The notes: generated from the sequence alone by a model not told the origin. Positions 18,906-27,698 are shown, counted from the stretch's first letter. The stretch: DNA of 64,000 nt from Deferribacter abyssi (GCF_049472655.1 NZ_JAQNCS010000010.1:1-64000), one strand, 5' to 3'. Numbers and translations: made by a program.

Positions 18906-19580
18906 GTGGGTCAGAAGGTTCATCCTATTGGATTTAGATTAGGTATAAATAAGGATTGGAAATCAGTTTGGTTTTACGGTAAAAAGGAATACCGTGAGAA
19001 ATTAATGGAAGACCTTAAAATTAGAAGGTATATTAAGAAAAGATTAAAGCAGGCTGGTCTATCAAGTATTACTATAGAAAGAATGGGCTCAAAATTAAGG
19101 ATTATATTGAATACAAGTAGGCCAGGAATTGTAATAGGTAAAAAAGGTTCGGAAATAGAAAATTTAAAGAAAGAGCTAAAGAAATTAACATCAAATGATG
19201 TAACAGTTGTGATTAGAGAAGTAAAAAAGCCAGAAATAGATGCACAGCTAGTAGCAGAAAATGTAGCTATGCAAATTGAAAGAAGAGTTGCATTTAGAAG
19301 GGCAATGAAGAAAGCTGTTTTACAGGCAATGAAAGGTGGTGCTCAGGGAATAAAAATTGCCTGTTCTGGAAGACTTGCCGGTGCAGAGATGGCAAGGACT
19401 GAATGGTATATTAAAGGTAGAGTACCTCTTCAAACATTGAGAGCAGATATAGATTTTGGTTTTGCTGAAGCTTTAACAACATACGGAATTATAGGCGTTA
19501 AAGTATGGATATTTAAAGGTGAGATAGTCGAAAATAAAGAGAAATTAGCTACGGGAGTAGATAGCGATGTTAATGCCTAA
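18906..19580 (+). CDS. rpsC: 30S ribosomal protein S3
   Basis: 224 residues with a GTG start after GGAGGTG. KH domain with RPGIVIGKKGSEIE, then the C-terminal domain at the mRNA entry tunnel (GCSGRLAGAEMARTEWY-like). Forms part of the mRNA helicase of the 30S subunit. The last 14 bases overlap rplP. Confidence 0.97.
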   Translation: MGQKVHPIGFRLGINKDWKSVWFYGKKEYREKLMEDLKIRRYIKKRLKQAGLSSITIERMGSKLRIILNTSRPGIVIGKKGSEIENLKKELKKLTSNDVTVVIREVKKPEIDAQLVAENVAMQIERRVAFRRAMKKAVLQAMKGGAQGIKIACSGRLAGAEMARTEWYIKGRVPLQTLRADIDFGFAEALTTYGIIGVKVWIFKGEIVENKEKLATGVDSDVNA

Positions 19581-19992
19581 AAGATTAAAATATAGAAAGG
19601 TATTTAAAGGAAGAATAAAAGGTAAGGCCTCCAAAGGGAACAAAGTAGAGTTTGGTGATTATGGGTTGCAAGCAATGTCCAAAGGAAAAATTACCAGTAG
19701 ACAAATTGAAGCTGCAAGGATTGCCATAACTCGATATGTTAAGCGTGGAGGTAAGGTTATAATAAGGATTTTCCCTCATAAACCTATAACTAAAAAGCCT
19801 GCAGAAACAAGAATGGGGAAAGGTAAAGGAGCTGTTGAATATTATGTTGCACCAGTAAAGGAAGGTACTATGTTGTATGAAATTTCTGGTGTTACTGAAG
19901 AGCAGGCACGAGAAGCTTTCAGGCTCGCCTCGCATAAATTACCAGTTAAATGTAGATTTGTAAAGAAATCTGATTCCGAGGAGGTTGAGTAA
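19567..19992 (+). CDS. rplP: 50S ribosomal protein L16
   Basis: 141 residues starting MLMPKRLKYRKVFKGR; the first ATG is preferred because the family begins ML.PKR. Organises the A-site region of the large subunit. The RMGKGKGAVEYYVAPVK block is complete. Overlaps rpsC by 14 bases and rpmC by one base, implying coupled translation. Confidence 0.96.
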   Translation: MLMPKRLKYRKVFKGRIKGKASKGNKVEFGDYGLQAMSKGKITSRQIEAARIAITRYVKRGGKVIIRIFPHKPITKKPAETRMGKGKGAVEYYVAPVKEGTMLYEISGVTEEQAREAFRLASHKLPVKCRFVKKSDSEEVE

Positions 19993-20198
19993 TGAAAGCT
20001 TCTGAATTGAGAAAATTGAGCATAGACGAGCTCAGGAAAAAAGAGAGAGAGCTCAAGGAAGATCTTTTTAGGTTGAAATTTAAACTTGCTACTGGAGATT
20101 TAGAGAATACCGCACAAATTAGAGAAACTAGACGAGATATAGCAAGAATTAAAACAATATTGAGAGAATATGAATTAGAGGGGCAATATGGAAAGTAG
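19992..20198 (+). CDS. rpmC: 50S ribosomal protein L29
   Basis: 68 residues, two long helices, starting MKASELRKLSIDEL. Located beside the tunnel exit and trigger factor site. The start ATG shares one base with the stop of rplP, and the end overlaps rpsQ by 11 bases. Confidence 0.95.
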   Translation: MKASELRKLSIDELRKKERELKEDLFRLKFKLATGDLENTAQIRETRRDIARIKTILREYELEGQYGK

Positions 20199-20457
20199 GA
20201 TAAGAAGGAAGATAAGAAGGGGTGTAGTTGTCAGTGACAGAATGGATAAATCTGTTGTTGTAAAAGTTGAAACACTGAAGTTACACCCAAAGTATCATAA
20301 GTTTATTAGAAGAAGTAAAAAATTTATGGCTCATGATGCGAATAATGAGTGTAGGGTTGGTGATATAGTTGAGATAATAGAAACTAGACCTCTCAGTAAG
20401 AGGAAAAGATGGCGTGTCAGCAAAATAATTGAAAGACCCGCCAGTTTAAATGATTAA
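20188..20457 (+). CDS. rpsQ: 30S ribosomal protein S17
   Basis: 89 residues, OB-fold protein that binds 16S rRNA early in assembly. VVVSDRMDKSVVVKVE and VGDIVEIIETRPLSKRKRWRV are the family hallmarks. Begins inside the end of rpmC after GAGGGG. Confidence 0.96.
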   Translation: MESRIRRKIRRGVVVSDRMDKSVVVKVETLKLHPKYHKFIRRSKKFMAHDANNECRVGDIVEIIETRPLSKRKRWRVSKIIERPASLND

Positions 20458-20469
20458 TGGGAGTAGCAT

Positions 20470-20838
20470 ATGATACAGATGCAGACAAGACTAAAAGTTG
20501 CTGACAACTCAGGTGCTAAAGAAATTATGTGTATTAAAGTGTTGGGTGGCAGTAGAAAGAAGTATGCCACCGTTGGAGATGTGATAGTAGCTAGTGTTAA
20601 ATCAACCATACCTGATAGTAATATAAAGAAAGGTTCAGTTGTTAAGGCAGTTGTTGTCAGAACTACTAAAGAAAGAAGACGTCCTGATGGAACATATATT
20701 AAGTTTGATGAAAATGCTGCAGTTTTATTAAATAAAAACTTAGAACCTATTGGGACCAGGGTTTTTGGACCGGTGGCGAGAGAGCTAAGATTAAAAGGTT
20801 TTTTAAGAATAGTTTCAATGGCGCCTGAAGTTCTTTAG
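20470..20838 (+). CDS. rplN: 50S ribosomal protein L14
   Basis: 122 residues, the fixed length for bacterial L14. MIQMQTRLKVADNSGAKE at the N terminus; forms bridge B8 with 16S rRNA and binds the silencing factor RsfS in other bacteria. First gene of the spc segment in the continuous run. Confidence 0.97.
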   Translation: MIQMQTRLKVADNSGAKEIMCIKVLGGSRKKYATVGDVIVASVKSTIPDSNIKKGSVVKAVVVRTTKERRRPDGTYIKFDENAAVLLNKNLEPIGTRVFGPVARELRLKGFLRIVSMAPEVL

Positions 20839-20849
20839 GAGGAAATTAG

Positions 20850-21179
20850 ATGGCTGTTAAATATAAATTGAAAAAAGATGATGAAGTTATAGTTATTGCA
20901 GGAAAAAATAAAGGGAAAACTGGTAAAGTTTTAAAAGTAGATAGAAAAAAAGGTAAGGTGATAGTTGAAAACGTTAATGTAGTGAAGCGGCATATGAAAC
21001 CAAATCCCTTGAGTCCTGATGGTGGAATTATAGAGAAAGAAATGCCAATAGATATTTCGAATGTTATGTTCCTTTGTAAAAAATGTGATAAAGGTGTTAG
21101 GCTCGGTTATAAGTTTTTAGATAGTGGTAAAAAACAAAGGTTTTGTAAAAGCTGTGGTGAGTTAGTAGATAAAGATTAA
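20850..21179 (+). CDS. rplX: 50S ribosomal protein L24 with zinc-type tail
   Basis: 109 residues. Assembly initiator of the large subunit. KOW motif VIVIAGKNKGKTGKVLKV near the N terminus. The C-terminal part has two CxxC pairs (CKKC and CKSC), a probable zinc knuckle found in some L24 lineages but missing in the E. coli protein. GGAGG precedes the ATG. Confidence 0.95.
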   Translation: MAVKYKLKKDDEVIVIAGKNKGKTGKVLKVDRKKGKVIVENVNVVKRHMKPNPLSPDGGIIEKEMPIDISNVMFLCKKCDKGVRLGYKFLDSGKKQRFCKSCGELVDKD

Positions 21180-21195
21180 TATTTGGAGCGGTGAA

Positions 21196-21735
21196 ATGAG
21201 TGTTTTACTGGAAAAATATAAAAATGAAGTTATCCCATATTTAATGGAAAAGTTTGGCTACAGTAATATTATGCAGGTTCCAAAAATTGAAAAAGTAGTT
21301 TTAAATATGGGTGTAGGTGAAGCTATTGGTAATCCAAAAGTTCTTGAAAATGCAGTACAGGATATGATGTTAATTGCTGGTCAAAAACCTGTGGTTACAA
21401 GAGCTAGGAAATCAATTGCAGGTTTTAAGCTAAGAGAAGGTATGCCAATTGGATGTAAAGTCACATTAAGAGGTGTAAGAGCTTACGAATTTTTGTATCG
21501 TTTGTTTAATATAGCTTTGGCGAGGGTTCGTGACTTTAGAGGGGTTAATCCTAATTCATTTGATGGTAGAGGTAATTATGCAATGGGGATTAAAGAACAA
21601 ATTGTATTCCCAGAAATAGATTATGATAAAATTGATAAAATACGTGGTTTTGATATTATTATAACTACAACTGCCAAGACAGATGAAGAAGCAAGGGAGC
21701 TTCTTAAAGCCTTAGGCATGCCATTTTCAGAATAA
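21196..21735 (+). CDS. rplE: 50S ribosomal protein L5
   Basis: 179 residues. Binds 5S rRNA and touches P-site tRNA. The blocks KIEKVVLNMGVGEAI, ARKSIAGFKLREGMPIGCKVTLRG and GNYAMGIKEQIVFPEI are complete. Preceded by GGAGCGG and followed by rpsN. Confidence 0.97.
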   Translation: MSVLLEKYKNEVIPYLMEKFGYSNIMQVPKIEKVVLNMGVGEAIGNPKVLENAVQDMMLIAGQKPVVTRARKSIAGFKLREGMPIGCKVTLRGVRAYEFLYRLFNIALARVRDFRGVNPNSFDGRGNYAMGIKEQIVFPEIDYDKIDKIRGFDIIITTTAKTDEEARELLKALGMPFSE

Positions 21736-21750
21736 CCAGGAGGAAATAGA

Positions 21751-21936
21751 GTGGCTACTAAAGCAAAATATAATAGTGCATTTAAAAAGAAAAAATTTAA
21801 AGTAAGAGAATATAACAGATGTCCAATTTGTGGTAGACCAAGAGCTTTCATCAGAAGATTTAATATGTGTAGGATCTGCTTCAGAAAATTAGCTTCTGAA
21901 GGTATGATCCCTGGTGTAAGAAAAGCTAGTTGGTAA
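21751..21936 (+). CDS. rpsN: 30S ribosomal protein S14, zinc-binding type Z
   Basis: 61 residues with a GTG start after AGGAGGAA. The short zinc form, with CPICGR and CRICF supplying four cysteine ligands, as opposed to the longer zinc-free S14. Starts MATKAKYNSAFKKKKFKVR. Standard spc position between rplE and rpsH. Confidence 0.97.
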   Translation: MATKAKYNSAFKKKKFKVREYNRCPICGRPRAFIRRFNMCRICFRKLASEGMIPGVRKASW

Positions 21937-21971
21937 CACATTAGGATATCGATTACAAAAGGAGAGAGATT

Positions 21972-22370
21972 ATGGTAATGACTGATCCTATTTCTGATAT
22001 GCTTGCTAGAATCAGAAATGCAACTATGGTAAAAAAGCAAGAAGTTGCTATTCCTTATTCAAAGCTCAAAGAAGCAATTGTAGAGATTATGAAAGAAGAA
22101 GGTTATATTAAAAATTATAGGGTGCTAAACGAAGGTGTAAAGAAAACTTTATTATTATACCTTAAATATGATGCTGCTGGTGAATCTGTTATTAGAGGTT
22201 TGAAAAGAATAAGTACACCTGGTAGAAGAGTTTATGTAAAGTCAAAGAATTTGAAGCCAGTTTTGGGTGGTCTTGGAACTGGTATAATTTCAACTTCCCG
22301 TGGAATTAAAACTGTTAAACAATGTATTAAGGAAAAAATTGGTGGCGAATATATTTGCCAAATATGGTAG
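21972..22370 (+). CDS. rpsH: 30S ribosomal protein S8
   Basis: 132 residues starting MVMTDPISDMLARIRNA. Binds helix 21 of 16S rRNA; the C-terminal motif TSRGIKT (STSRGIKTVKQ) is diagnostic. GGAGAG precedes the first ATG; an ATG two codons later is an alternative. A 35-base gap separates it from rpsN. Confidence 0.96.
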   Translation: MVMTDPISDMLARIRNATMVKKQEVAIPYSKLKEAIVEIMKEEGYIKNYRVLNEGVKKTLLLYLKYDAAGESVIRGLKRISTPGRRVYVKSKNLKPVLGGLGTGIISTSRGIKTVKQCIKEKIGGEYICQIW

Positions 22371-22379
22371 GAGAGTGAA

Positions 22380-22916
22380 ATGTCAAGGATAGGAAAAAAA
22401 CCAATTAGCATACCAAAAGGAGTAGTTGTTAAAGTAGAAAATAATAAAATAATAGTTGAAGGTCCTAAAGGGAAGTTAGAAAGAGATTTACATCCAAAAA
22501 TAAATGTTGAATTGACTGATAAAGAAATAATTGTAAAAAGGCATGATGATAGTAAAGAGTCACGAGCTTTTCATGGCCTATATAGAAGCCTAATAAATAA
22601 TATGGTAGAGGGTGTATCTAAAGGTTTTGAAAAGAGATTGGAGATAGTTGGTATTGGTTATAGAGCTACGTTGAAAGGTAAAGCATTGGATTTATCGTTA
22701 GGGTTTTCGCATCCTGTTGTGGTTGAGCCACCTGAAGGGATAGAATTTGTTGTTGAAAATCAGCAGAAAATAGTAGTGAAGGGTATTGATAAACAATTAG
22801 TTGGACAAGTGGCAGCAAATATTAGGAAGATTAGAAAACCAGAACCATATAAAGGGAAAGGGATTAGATACGAAGGTGAACACATTTTAAGAAAAGCTGG
22901 TAAATCCGCTAAATAA
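22380..22916 (+). CDS. rplF: 50S ribosomal protein L6
   Basis: 178 residues, two tandem L6 folds. MSRIGKKPISIPKGV at the N terminus, and the C-terminal signature KPEPYKGKGIRYEGE near the sarcin-ricin loop. GGAGAG overlaps the end of rpsH. Confidence 0.97.
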   Translation: MSRIGKKPISIPKGVVVKVENNKIIVEGPKGKLERDLHPKINVELTDKEIIVKRHDDSKESRAFHGLYRSLINNMVEGVSKGFEKRLEIVGIGYRATLKGKALDLSLGFSHPVVVEPPEGIEFVVENQQKIVVKGIDKQLVGQVAANIRKIRKPEPYKGKGIRYEGEHILRKAGKSAK

Positions 22917-22927
22917 GGGGTGGTAAA

Positions 22928-23293
22928 GTGGCAAAATTAAGTAGAAGTGAAGCAAGATTAAAAAGACATAAAAGAATAAGAAAAAAAGTTTTTGGTACCG
23001 AGAAAAGACCGAGATTATGTGTGTTTAAAAGCAATAAATATATATATGCACAAATAATTGATGACTTAAATGGTAACACACTTGTAGCAGCAAGTTCACT
23101 TGAGCCAGAAATGAAGAATAAGTTTAGTGGTAGAATAAATCTAGAATCTGCAAAAGCTGTAGGAAAGTTGATAGCAGAAAGAGCCCTAGAAAAGGGAATT
23201 AAGCAAGTTGTATTTGATAGAGGTGGATATATTTATCATGGTAGAGTAAAAGCTCTTGCAGATGCAGCAAGAGAAGCAGGGCTTGAATTCTAA
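22928..23293 (+). CDS. rplR: 50S ribosomal protein L18
   Basis: 121 residues with a GTG start. Carries 5S rRNA into the large subunit. The RPRLCVFKSNKYIYAQIIDD strand and the C-terminal FDRGGYIYHGRVKALADAAREAGL signature (seen as FDRGGYIYHGRVKALA) are complete. Confidence 0.97.
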   Translation: MAKLSRSEARLKRHKRIRKKVFGTEKRPRLCVFKSNKYIYAQIIDDLNGNTLVAASSLEPEMKNKFSGRINLESAKAVGKLIAERALEKGIKQVVFDRGGYIYHGRVKALADAAREAGLEF

Positions 23294-23311
23294 TAGGAGG
23301 AATAGCTAAAT

Positions 23312-23797
23312 ATGAGCGAAAAACAGTTAGTTGATAAAGTAGTACATATAGGTAGAGTGACCAAAGTTGTTAAAGGTGGTAGAATTTTTAGATTTACTGC
23401 CACAGTAATAGTTGGAGACTATAATGGACGTGTAGGAATAGGTCATGCAAAAGCAAGAGAAGTGCCTGATGCTATAAGAAAAGCTCTTGAAGCTGCTAAA
23501 AAGAATATAGTTGAAGTGCCTGTTGTTAAAGGTACAATACCTCATGAAGTTTTAGGGAAGTTTGGAGCATCAGAGATCATTATGAAGCCAGCTGCGCCTG
23601 GTACTGGAATAATTGCGGGTGGAGTAACACGATCACTATTTGAGTTGGCTGGTGTTCAAAATATTCTTGCAAAATCTATTAGAAGTAGGAATCCGTTAAA
23701 TATGCTTTATGCAGTAATGGACGGGTTTAAAAAAATAAGAACCTTGGAAGAAGTTGCTCAGTTAAGAGGAAAAACAATCAAAGAAATAATTAGCTAA
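23312..23797 (+). CDS. rpsE: 30S ribosomal protein S5
   Basis: 161 residues. Decoding-accuracy protein. The double-stranded-RNA-binding-like region includes VKGGRIFRFTATVIVGDYNG and GHAKAREVPDAIRKA; the C-terminal part contains GTGIIAGGVTRSLFELAGV. AGGAGGAA precedes the ATG. rplO follows after only 12 bases, leaving no rpmD. Confidence 0.97.
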   Translation: MSEKQLVDKVVHIGRVTKVVKGGRIFRFTATVIVGDYNGRVGIGHAKAREVPDAIRKALEAAKKNIVEVPVVKGTIPHEVLGKFGASEIIMKPAAPGTGIIAGGVTRSLFELAGVQNILAKSIRSRNPLNMLYAVMDGFKKIRTLEEVAQLRGKTIKEIIS

Positions 23798-23809
23798 GGG
23801 GTGATATAG

Positions 23810-24259
23810 ATGGAACTTCATGATTTAAGGCCAGCTAAGGGATCTAAAAAAAATAAAAAACGAGTAGGTAGAGGCACTGGTAGTGGCTTAGGTACCACTG
23901 CTGGTAAAGGTACAAAAGGTCAAAAAGCTAGATCTGGCGGTGGGGTTAGACCAGGGTTTGAGGGTGGTCAAATGCCGCTTTATAGAAGATTACCTAAAAG
24001 GGGGTTTTCAAATAAGAAATTTTCAAAAGAGTATGAAATTGTAAATTTAGAACAGATCAATGTGAAGTTTAGTGAAGGTGAAGTAATTAATGTTGAATCA
24101 TTAGTAGCCAAAAGACTGATTAAGGGAAATAAAGATGGGGTTAAAATTCTTGGAAATGGTGAAGTTACAAAAAAATTATTATTTGATGTTGATAAAATAT
24201 CAAGCTCGGCTATTGAAAAAATAAAAAAAGTTGGTGGTGAAATCAAAAATCTGGGGTAA
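23810..24259 (+). CDS. rplO: 50S ribosomal protein L15
   Basis: 149 residues. N-terminal glycine-rich extension (RVGRGTGSGLGTTAGKGTKG) reaching into the rRNA core, followed by the globular domain. It directly follows rpsE, where L30 normally lies between. secY begins four bases after its stop. Confidence 0.97.
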   Translation: MELHDLRPAKGSKKNKKRVGRGTGSGLGTTAGKGTKGQKARSGGGVRPGFEGGQMPLYRRLPKRGFSNKKFSKEYEIVNLEQINVKFSEGEVINVESLVAKRLIKGNKDGVKILGNGEVTKKLLFDVDKISSSAIEKIKKVGGEIKNLG

Positions 24260-24262
24260 TAA

Positions 24263-25576
24263 ATGAAAAAACTTGAAGAAATATTTTCTATACCTGATTT
24301 ACGAAAAAGGGTATTATTTACCCTTTTTTTATTGATTGTCTATAGAGTTGGGACACATATTCCGACTCCAGGTATTAATGCAGATGCACTCGCTCAATTT
24401 TTTTCAAGGCAAACCGGTACATTATTAGGTTTCTTTGATATGTTTACTGGTGGAGCTCTTAAAAGATTGACAGTTTTTGGTCTAGGTATTATGCCATATA
24501 TATCCGCTGCAATTATCCTTGAATTATTAACAGTTGTTTCACCAAATTTAGCAGAATTGAAAAAACAAGGGGCTCAAGGCAGAGAAAAAATTACAAAATA
24601 CACAAGATACGGTACTGTACTTATAAGTGTTGTACAAGGGCTTGGTATTGCAATTGGCTTAGAGGCTATGAGTGCCCCTGATGGTAGTAGTGTTGTGCTT
24701 TTTCCAGGATGGGGTTTTCGGTTGACAACAATGATTACTCTTACAACAGGTACTGTTTTTCTGATGTGGTTAGGTGAAAAAATTACTGAAAAAGGGATCG
24801 GTAATGGTATATCATTAATTATTTTTGCTGGTATAATTGCGAGATTTCCCGCAGCTGTTATTAATACAATTAGACTATTACAAACAGGTGAATTACAACT
24901 TATAACCCTAATTATTGTGTTGGCTCTAATTGTTATTGTAACAGCAGCAGTAGTCTTTATGGAAATTTCCTACCGAAGGATCCCTATCCAATATGTAAGA
25001 CGTGGAAGCTATGCTGGTATGAAAAGTAGTGTTACAAGCTCTTATCTACCAATAAGACTAAACCCAGCAGGAGTTATTCCAATTATTTTTGCAGCATCTA
25101 TTGTTGCCTTTCCAAGTACATTATCGAGTTTTGCAAAAAATCCGATACTTGCGAAAATAGGATATTATTTTTCTCCAAGTTCTATGTTTTACTACGTATT
25201 TTATGTAGTATTAATAATATTTTTTACTTATTTTTATACATCTATCATTTTTAATCCAGATGATATTGCTGAAAATATTGAAAAAAGCCATGGTGTAATT
25301 CCAGGTAAACGTCCAGGAAAACCCACTGCAGATTTCATTGATTATGTTCTTTCTAGATTGACATTTGTTGGAGCAATATATTTAGCAATTGTTGCTGTGT
25401 TACCTCAACTTATAATCAGAAATTTCAATATGCCATTTTATTTTGGTGGTACAAGTCTACTTATTGTAATTGGTGTTGGATTAGATGTAATGCAGAAAAT
25501 AGAATCTCATTTAATTTCTCATAATTATGATGGATTTATTAAAAGTGGCAAAATAAAAGGAAGAGGTTACGTATGA
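24263..25576 (+). CDS. secY: Protein translocase subunit SecY
   Basis: 437 residues, with ten hydrophobic spans. The channel of the Sec translocon. Conserved RVGTHIPTPGI in TM1, the plug region and the QGREKITKYTRYGT loop, and RGYV at the C terminus. A terminator-like hairpin lies in its codons 14-23. The gene overlaps adk by four bases (ATGA). Confidence 0.97.
   Translation: MKKLEEIFSIPDLRKRVLFTLFLLIVYRVGTHIPTPGINADALAQFFSRQTGTLLGFFDMFTGGALKRLTVFGLGIMPYISAAIILELLTVVSPNLAELKKQGAQGREKITKYTRYGTVLISVVQGLGIAIGLEAMSAPDGSSVVLFPGWGFRLTTMITLTTGTVFLMWLGEKITEKGIGNGISLIIFAGIIARFPAAVINTIRLLQTGELQLITLIIVLALIVIVTAAVVFMEISYRRIPIQYVRRGSYAGMKSSVTSSYLPIRLNPAGVIPIIFAASIVAFPSTLSSFAKNPILAKIGYYFSPSSMFYYVFYVVLIIFFTYFYTSIIFNPDDIAENIEKSHGVIPGKRPGKPTADFIDYVLSRLTFVGAIYLAIVAVLPQLIIRNFNMPFYFGGTSLLIVIGVGLDVMQKIESHLISHNYDGFIKSGKIKGRGYV
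24304..24330 (+). terminator. Terminator-like hairpin inside the 5' end of secY
   Basis: AAAAAGGGTA (24304-24313) pairs perfectly with TACCCTTTTT (24319-24328) around the loop TTATT, and the T run continues to 24330. It starts 41 bases into secY and just after the rplO stop. The sequence has intrinsic terminator form but is coding, so it may act only when secY is not being translated. Function is inferred. Confidence 0.5.
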
Positions 25577-26220
25577 TAAATATGGTTTTTTTAGGTCCTC
25601 CAGGAGCAGGTAAAGGTACACAATCAACTAAATTAGTTGAAGAATTTGGAATTGTTCAGATATCTACAGGAGATATACTAAGAAATGCAGTAAAATCTGG
25701 TAGTGAGCTTGGGAAACTTGCTAAAAAATATATGGATGAAGGTAAACTAGTTCCTGATAATGTAATTATTGGTATTGTAAAGTCAAGATTACAACAAGAT
25801 GATTGTAAAAATGGTTTTATTTTAGATGGTTTTCCAAGAACAATACCACAGGCAGAAGCATTGGATGATATGTTGAAAAATGAATTAAATATTGAGTTAA
25901 CGCATATAATAAACCTTAATGTGCCTGATGAACTTATAATGGAGAGATTAACAGGTAGAAGAAGTTGCTCAAAATGTGGGGCGGCGTTTCATATTAAATA
26001 TAATCCATCAAAGAAAGAAGGTATTTGTGATTTATGTGGTGGTGAATTAATTCAACGAAATGATGATAAAGAAGAAACAATCAAAAAAAGATTAGATGTT
26101 TATCATAAACAAACTGCTCAGTTGCAAGATTATTATAAGAGATCAGGTAAGTATTTCGATGTTGATGGTACTGGCGATCCTGAAGATATATTTGAGAGAA
26201 TTAAAGAGATTGTGAAATAA
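25573..26220 (+). CDS. adk: Adenylate kinase, zinc-lid type
   Basis: 215 residues. Interconverts ATP + AMP and 2 ADP. P loop FLGPPGAGKGTQS at the N terminus; the lid carries two CxxC pairs (CSKC and CDLC), a structural zinc site common in Gram-positive bacteria and thermophiles. STGDILR and DGFPRT motifs are present. The start overlaps the secY stop (ATGA); an ATG three codons later is possible. Confidence 0.97.
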   Translation: MINMVFLGPPGAGKGTQSTKLVEEFGIVQISTGDILRNAVKSGSELGKLAKKYMDEGKLVPDNVIIGIVKSRLQQDDCKNGFILDGFPRTIPQAEALDDMLKNELNIELTHIINLNVPDELIMERLTGRRSCSKCGAAFHIKYNPSKKEGICDLCGGELIQRNDDKEETIKKRLDVYHKQTAQLQDYYKRSGKYFDVDGTGDPEDIFERIKEIVK

Positions 26221-26963
26221 TGGTGATATTAAAATCTAAAAATGAGATAGATAACATAAGAAAAGCATGTAATATAGTTAAGGAAATATTAGAAGAAATA
26301 GAAGAGATTATTAAACCAGGTATTAAGACAAAAGATATTGACAAATTTGCAGAAGATATTATAAATAAACGCTCTGCGGTACCTTCATTTAAGAATTATA
26401 GAGGGTATCCAGCAGCTACTTGTATATCAGTTAATGAAGTAGTAGTGCATGGAATACCTTCAGATTATGTATTGAAGGAAGGAGATATTGTTAGTGTAGA
26501 TGTGGGTGTTTTTAAAGATGGGTTTCATGGAGATGCAGCAAGGACATATATGGTAGGTAATGTATCAGAAGAAGCGAGATTGTTGGTTGAGGTAACTAAG
26601 AATTCTTTTTTTGAAGGGATTAAAAAAGCTAAGATAGGTAATAGACTACATGATATTTCATACAATATACAAACTTATGTTGAGAAGCATGGGTTTAATG
26701 TTGTTAGAGATTTTTTTGGTCATGGTATTGGTAGAAATTTGCATGAAGACCCTACAATTCCTAATTTTGGTAAACCGAATAGAGGAGTTAAATTAAGAGC
26801 TGGCATGGTGTTAGCAATAGAACCTATGGTTGTTTTAGGAAATTATGAAGTTGTAACCCTCAGAGATGGCTGGACAGCTGTTACAAAAGATGGAAGTCTG
26901 GCAGCACATTATGAAAATACTATTGCCCTGACAGATAAAGGGGTAGAAATTTTAACATTATGA
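26220..26963 (+). CDS. map: Methionine aminopeptidase, type I
   Basis: 247 residues. Removes N-terminal methionine from new proteins. Metal ligands lie in VDVGVFKDGFHGDAART (two Asp), FFGHGIGR (His), AIEPM (Glu) and HYENTIALT (Glu). No N-terminal zinc-finger extension, so bacterial type Ia. The start shares one base with the adk stop. Confidence 0.96.
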   Translation: MVILKSKNEIDNIRKACNIVKEILEEIEEIIKPGIKTKDIDKFAEDIINKRSAVPSFKNYRGYPAATCISVNEVVVHGIPSDYVLKEGDIVSVDVGVFKDGFHGDAARTYMVGNVSEEARLLVEVTKNSFFEGIKKAKIGNRLHDISYNIQTYVEKHGFNVVRDFFGHGIGRNLHEDPTIPNFGKPNRGVKLRAGMVLAIEPMVVLGNYEVVTLRDGWTAVTKDGSLAAHYENTIALTDKGVEILTL

Positions 26964-26973
26964 AAGGCTGTAT

Positions 26974-27195
26974 ATGAGTAAAAAAGGGGATGTTATCGAA
27001 GTTATGGGTACTGTTGTTGAGGCATTACCTAACGCGATGTTTAAAGTTGAGTTAGAAAACGGGCATATTGTTTTAGCTCATTTATCTGGTAAAATGAGAA
27101 TGAATTATATTAGAATTTTACCTGGCGACAAGGTTACTATTGAGCTATCAGTTTATGATTTGACAAGAGGTAGAATAATTTATAGACATAAGTAG
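26974..27195 (+). CDS. infA: Translation initiation factor IF-1
   Basis: 73 residues, single S1-like OB fold. Binds the A site during initiation. The family core GTVVEALPNAMFKVELENGH and the tail YDLTRGRIIYRHK are complete. It follows map by 10 bases and precedes rpmJ, the usual order in this segment. Confidence 0.96.
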   Translation: MSKKGDVIEVMGTVVEALPNAMFKVELENGHIVLAHLSGKMRMNYIRILPGDKVTIELSVYDLTRGRIIYRHK

Positions 27196-27204
27196 GAGTG
27201 CAGT

Positions 27205-27318
27205 ATGAAGGTCAGAGCGAGCGTTAAACCAATTTGTAATAAGTGTAAAGTAATAAAAAGAAAAGGGATTGTTAGAGTTATTTGTGAGAATCCTAGACAT
27301 AAGCAAAGACAAGGATAA
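27205..27318 (+). CDS. rpmJ: 50S ribosomal protein L36
   Basis: 37 residues, starting MKVRASVKPICNKCKV and ending RHKQRQG. Three cysteines and a histidine (C11, C14, C27, H32) form the zinc site of the standard L36. GGAG precedes the ATG. It lies between infA and rpsM, as in most bacteria. Confidence 0.95.
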   Translation: MKVRASVKPICNKCKVIKRKGIVRVICENPRHKQRQG

Positions 27319-27329
27319 GGAGGAATTTG

Positions 27330-27698
27330 GTGGCGAGAATAGCTGGTGTTGATATTCCTAACAACAAAAAAGTAGAAATTGGGCTCACTTATATTTTTGG
27401 TATAGGTAGAAGTACTGCAAGGAAAATTATCAATGAAACTGGTGTTGATGCGAACAAGAGAATTGGTGAGCTTAGTGAGCAGGAGATTTCAGTTATTAGA
27501 AAGTATATCGATTCAAATCTAAAAGTGGAAGGTGAATTAAGAAAAGAAGTAGGTTTGAATATTAAAAGGTTGATGGAAATTAACTGTTATAGAGGTTATA
27601 GACATAAAAATAATATGCCATGTCGTGGGCAAAAAACGAGAAGTAATGCAAGGACAAGACGTGGACTTGCAGGAAAACGTGGTATCAAAAGAAAATAA
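27330..27698 (+). CDS. rpsM: 30S ribosomal protein S13
   Basis: 122 residues starting MARIAGVDIPNNKK. Head protein that contacts P-site tRNA through its basic C-terminal tail. The GTG at 27330 is chosen because AAGGAGGA (27317-27324) is well spaced for it and the family begins MARIAGV; a TTG one codon earlier is too close. CRGQKTRSNARTRRG motif present. Confidence 0.95.
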   Translation: MARIAGVDIPNNKKVEIGLTYIFGIGRSTARKIINETGVDANKRIGELSEQEISVIRKYIDSNLKVEGELRKEVGLNIKRLMEINCYRGYRHKNNMPCRGQKTRSNARTRRGLAGKRGIKRK

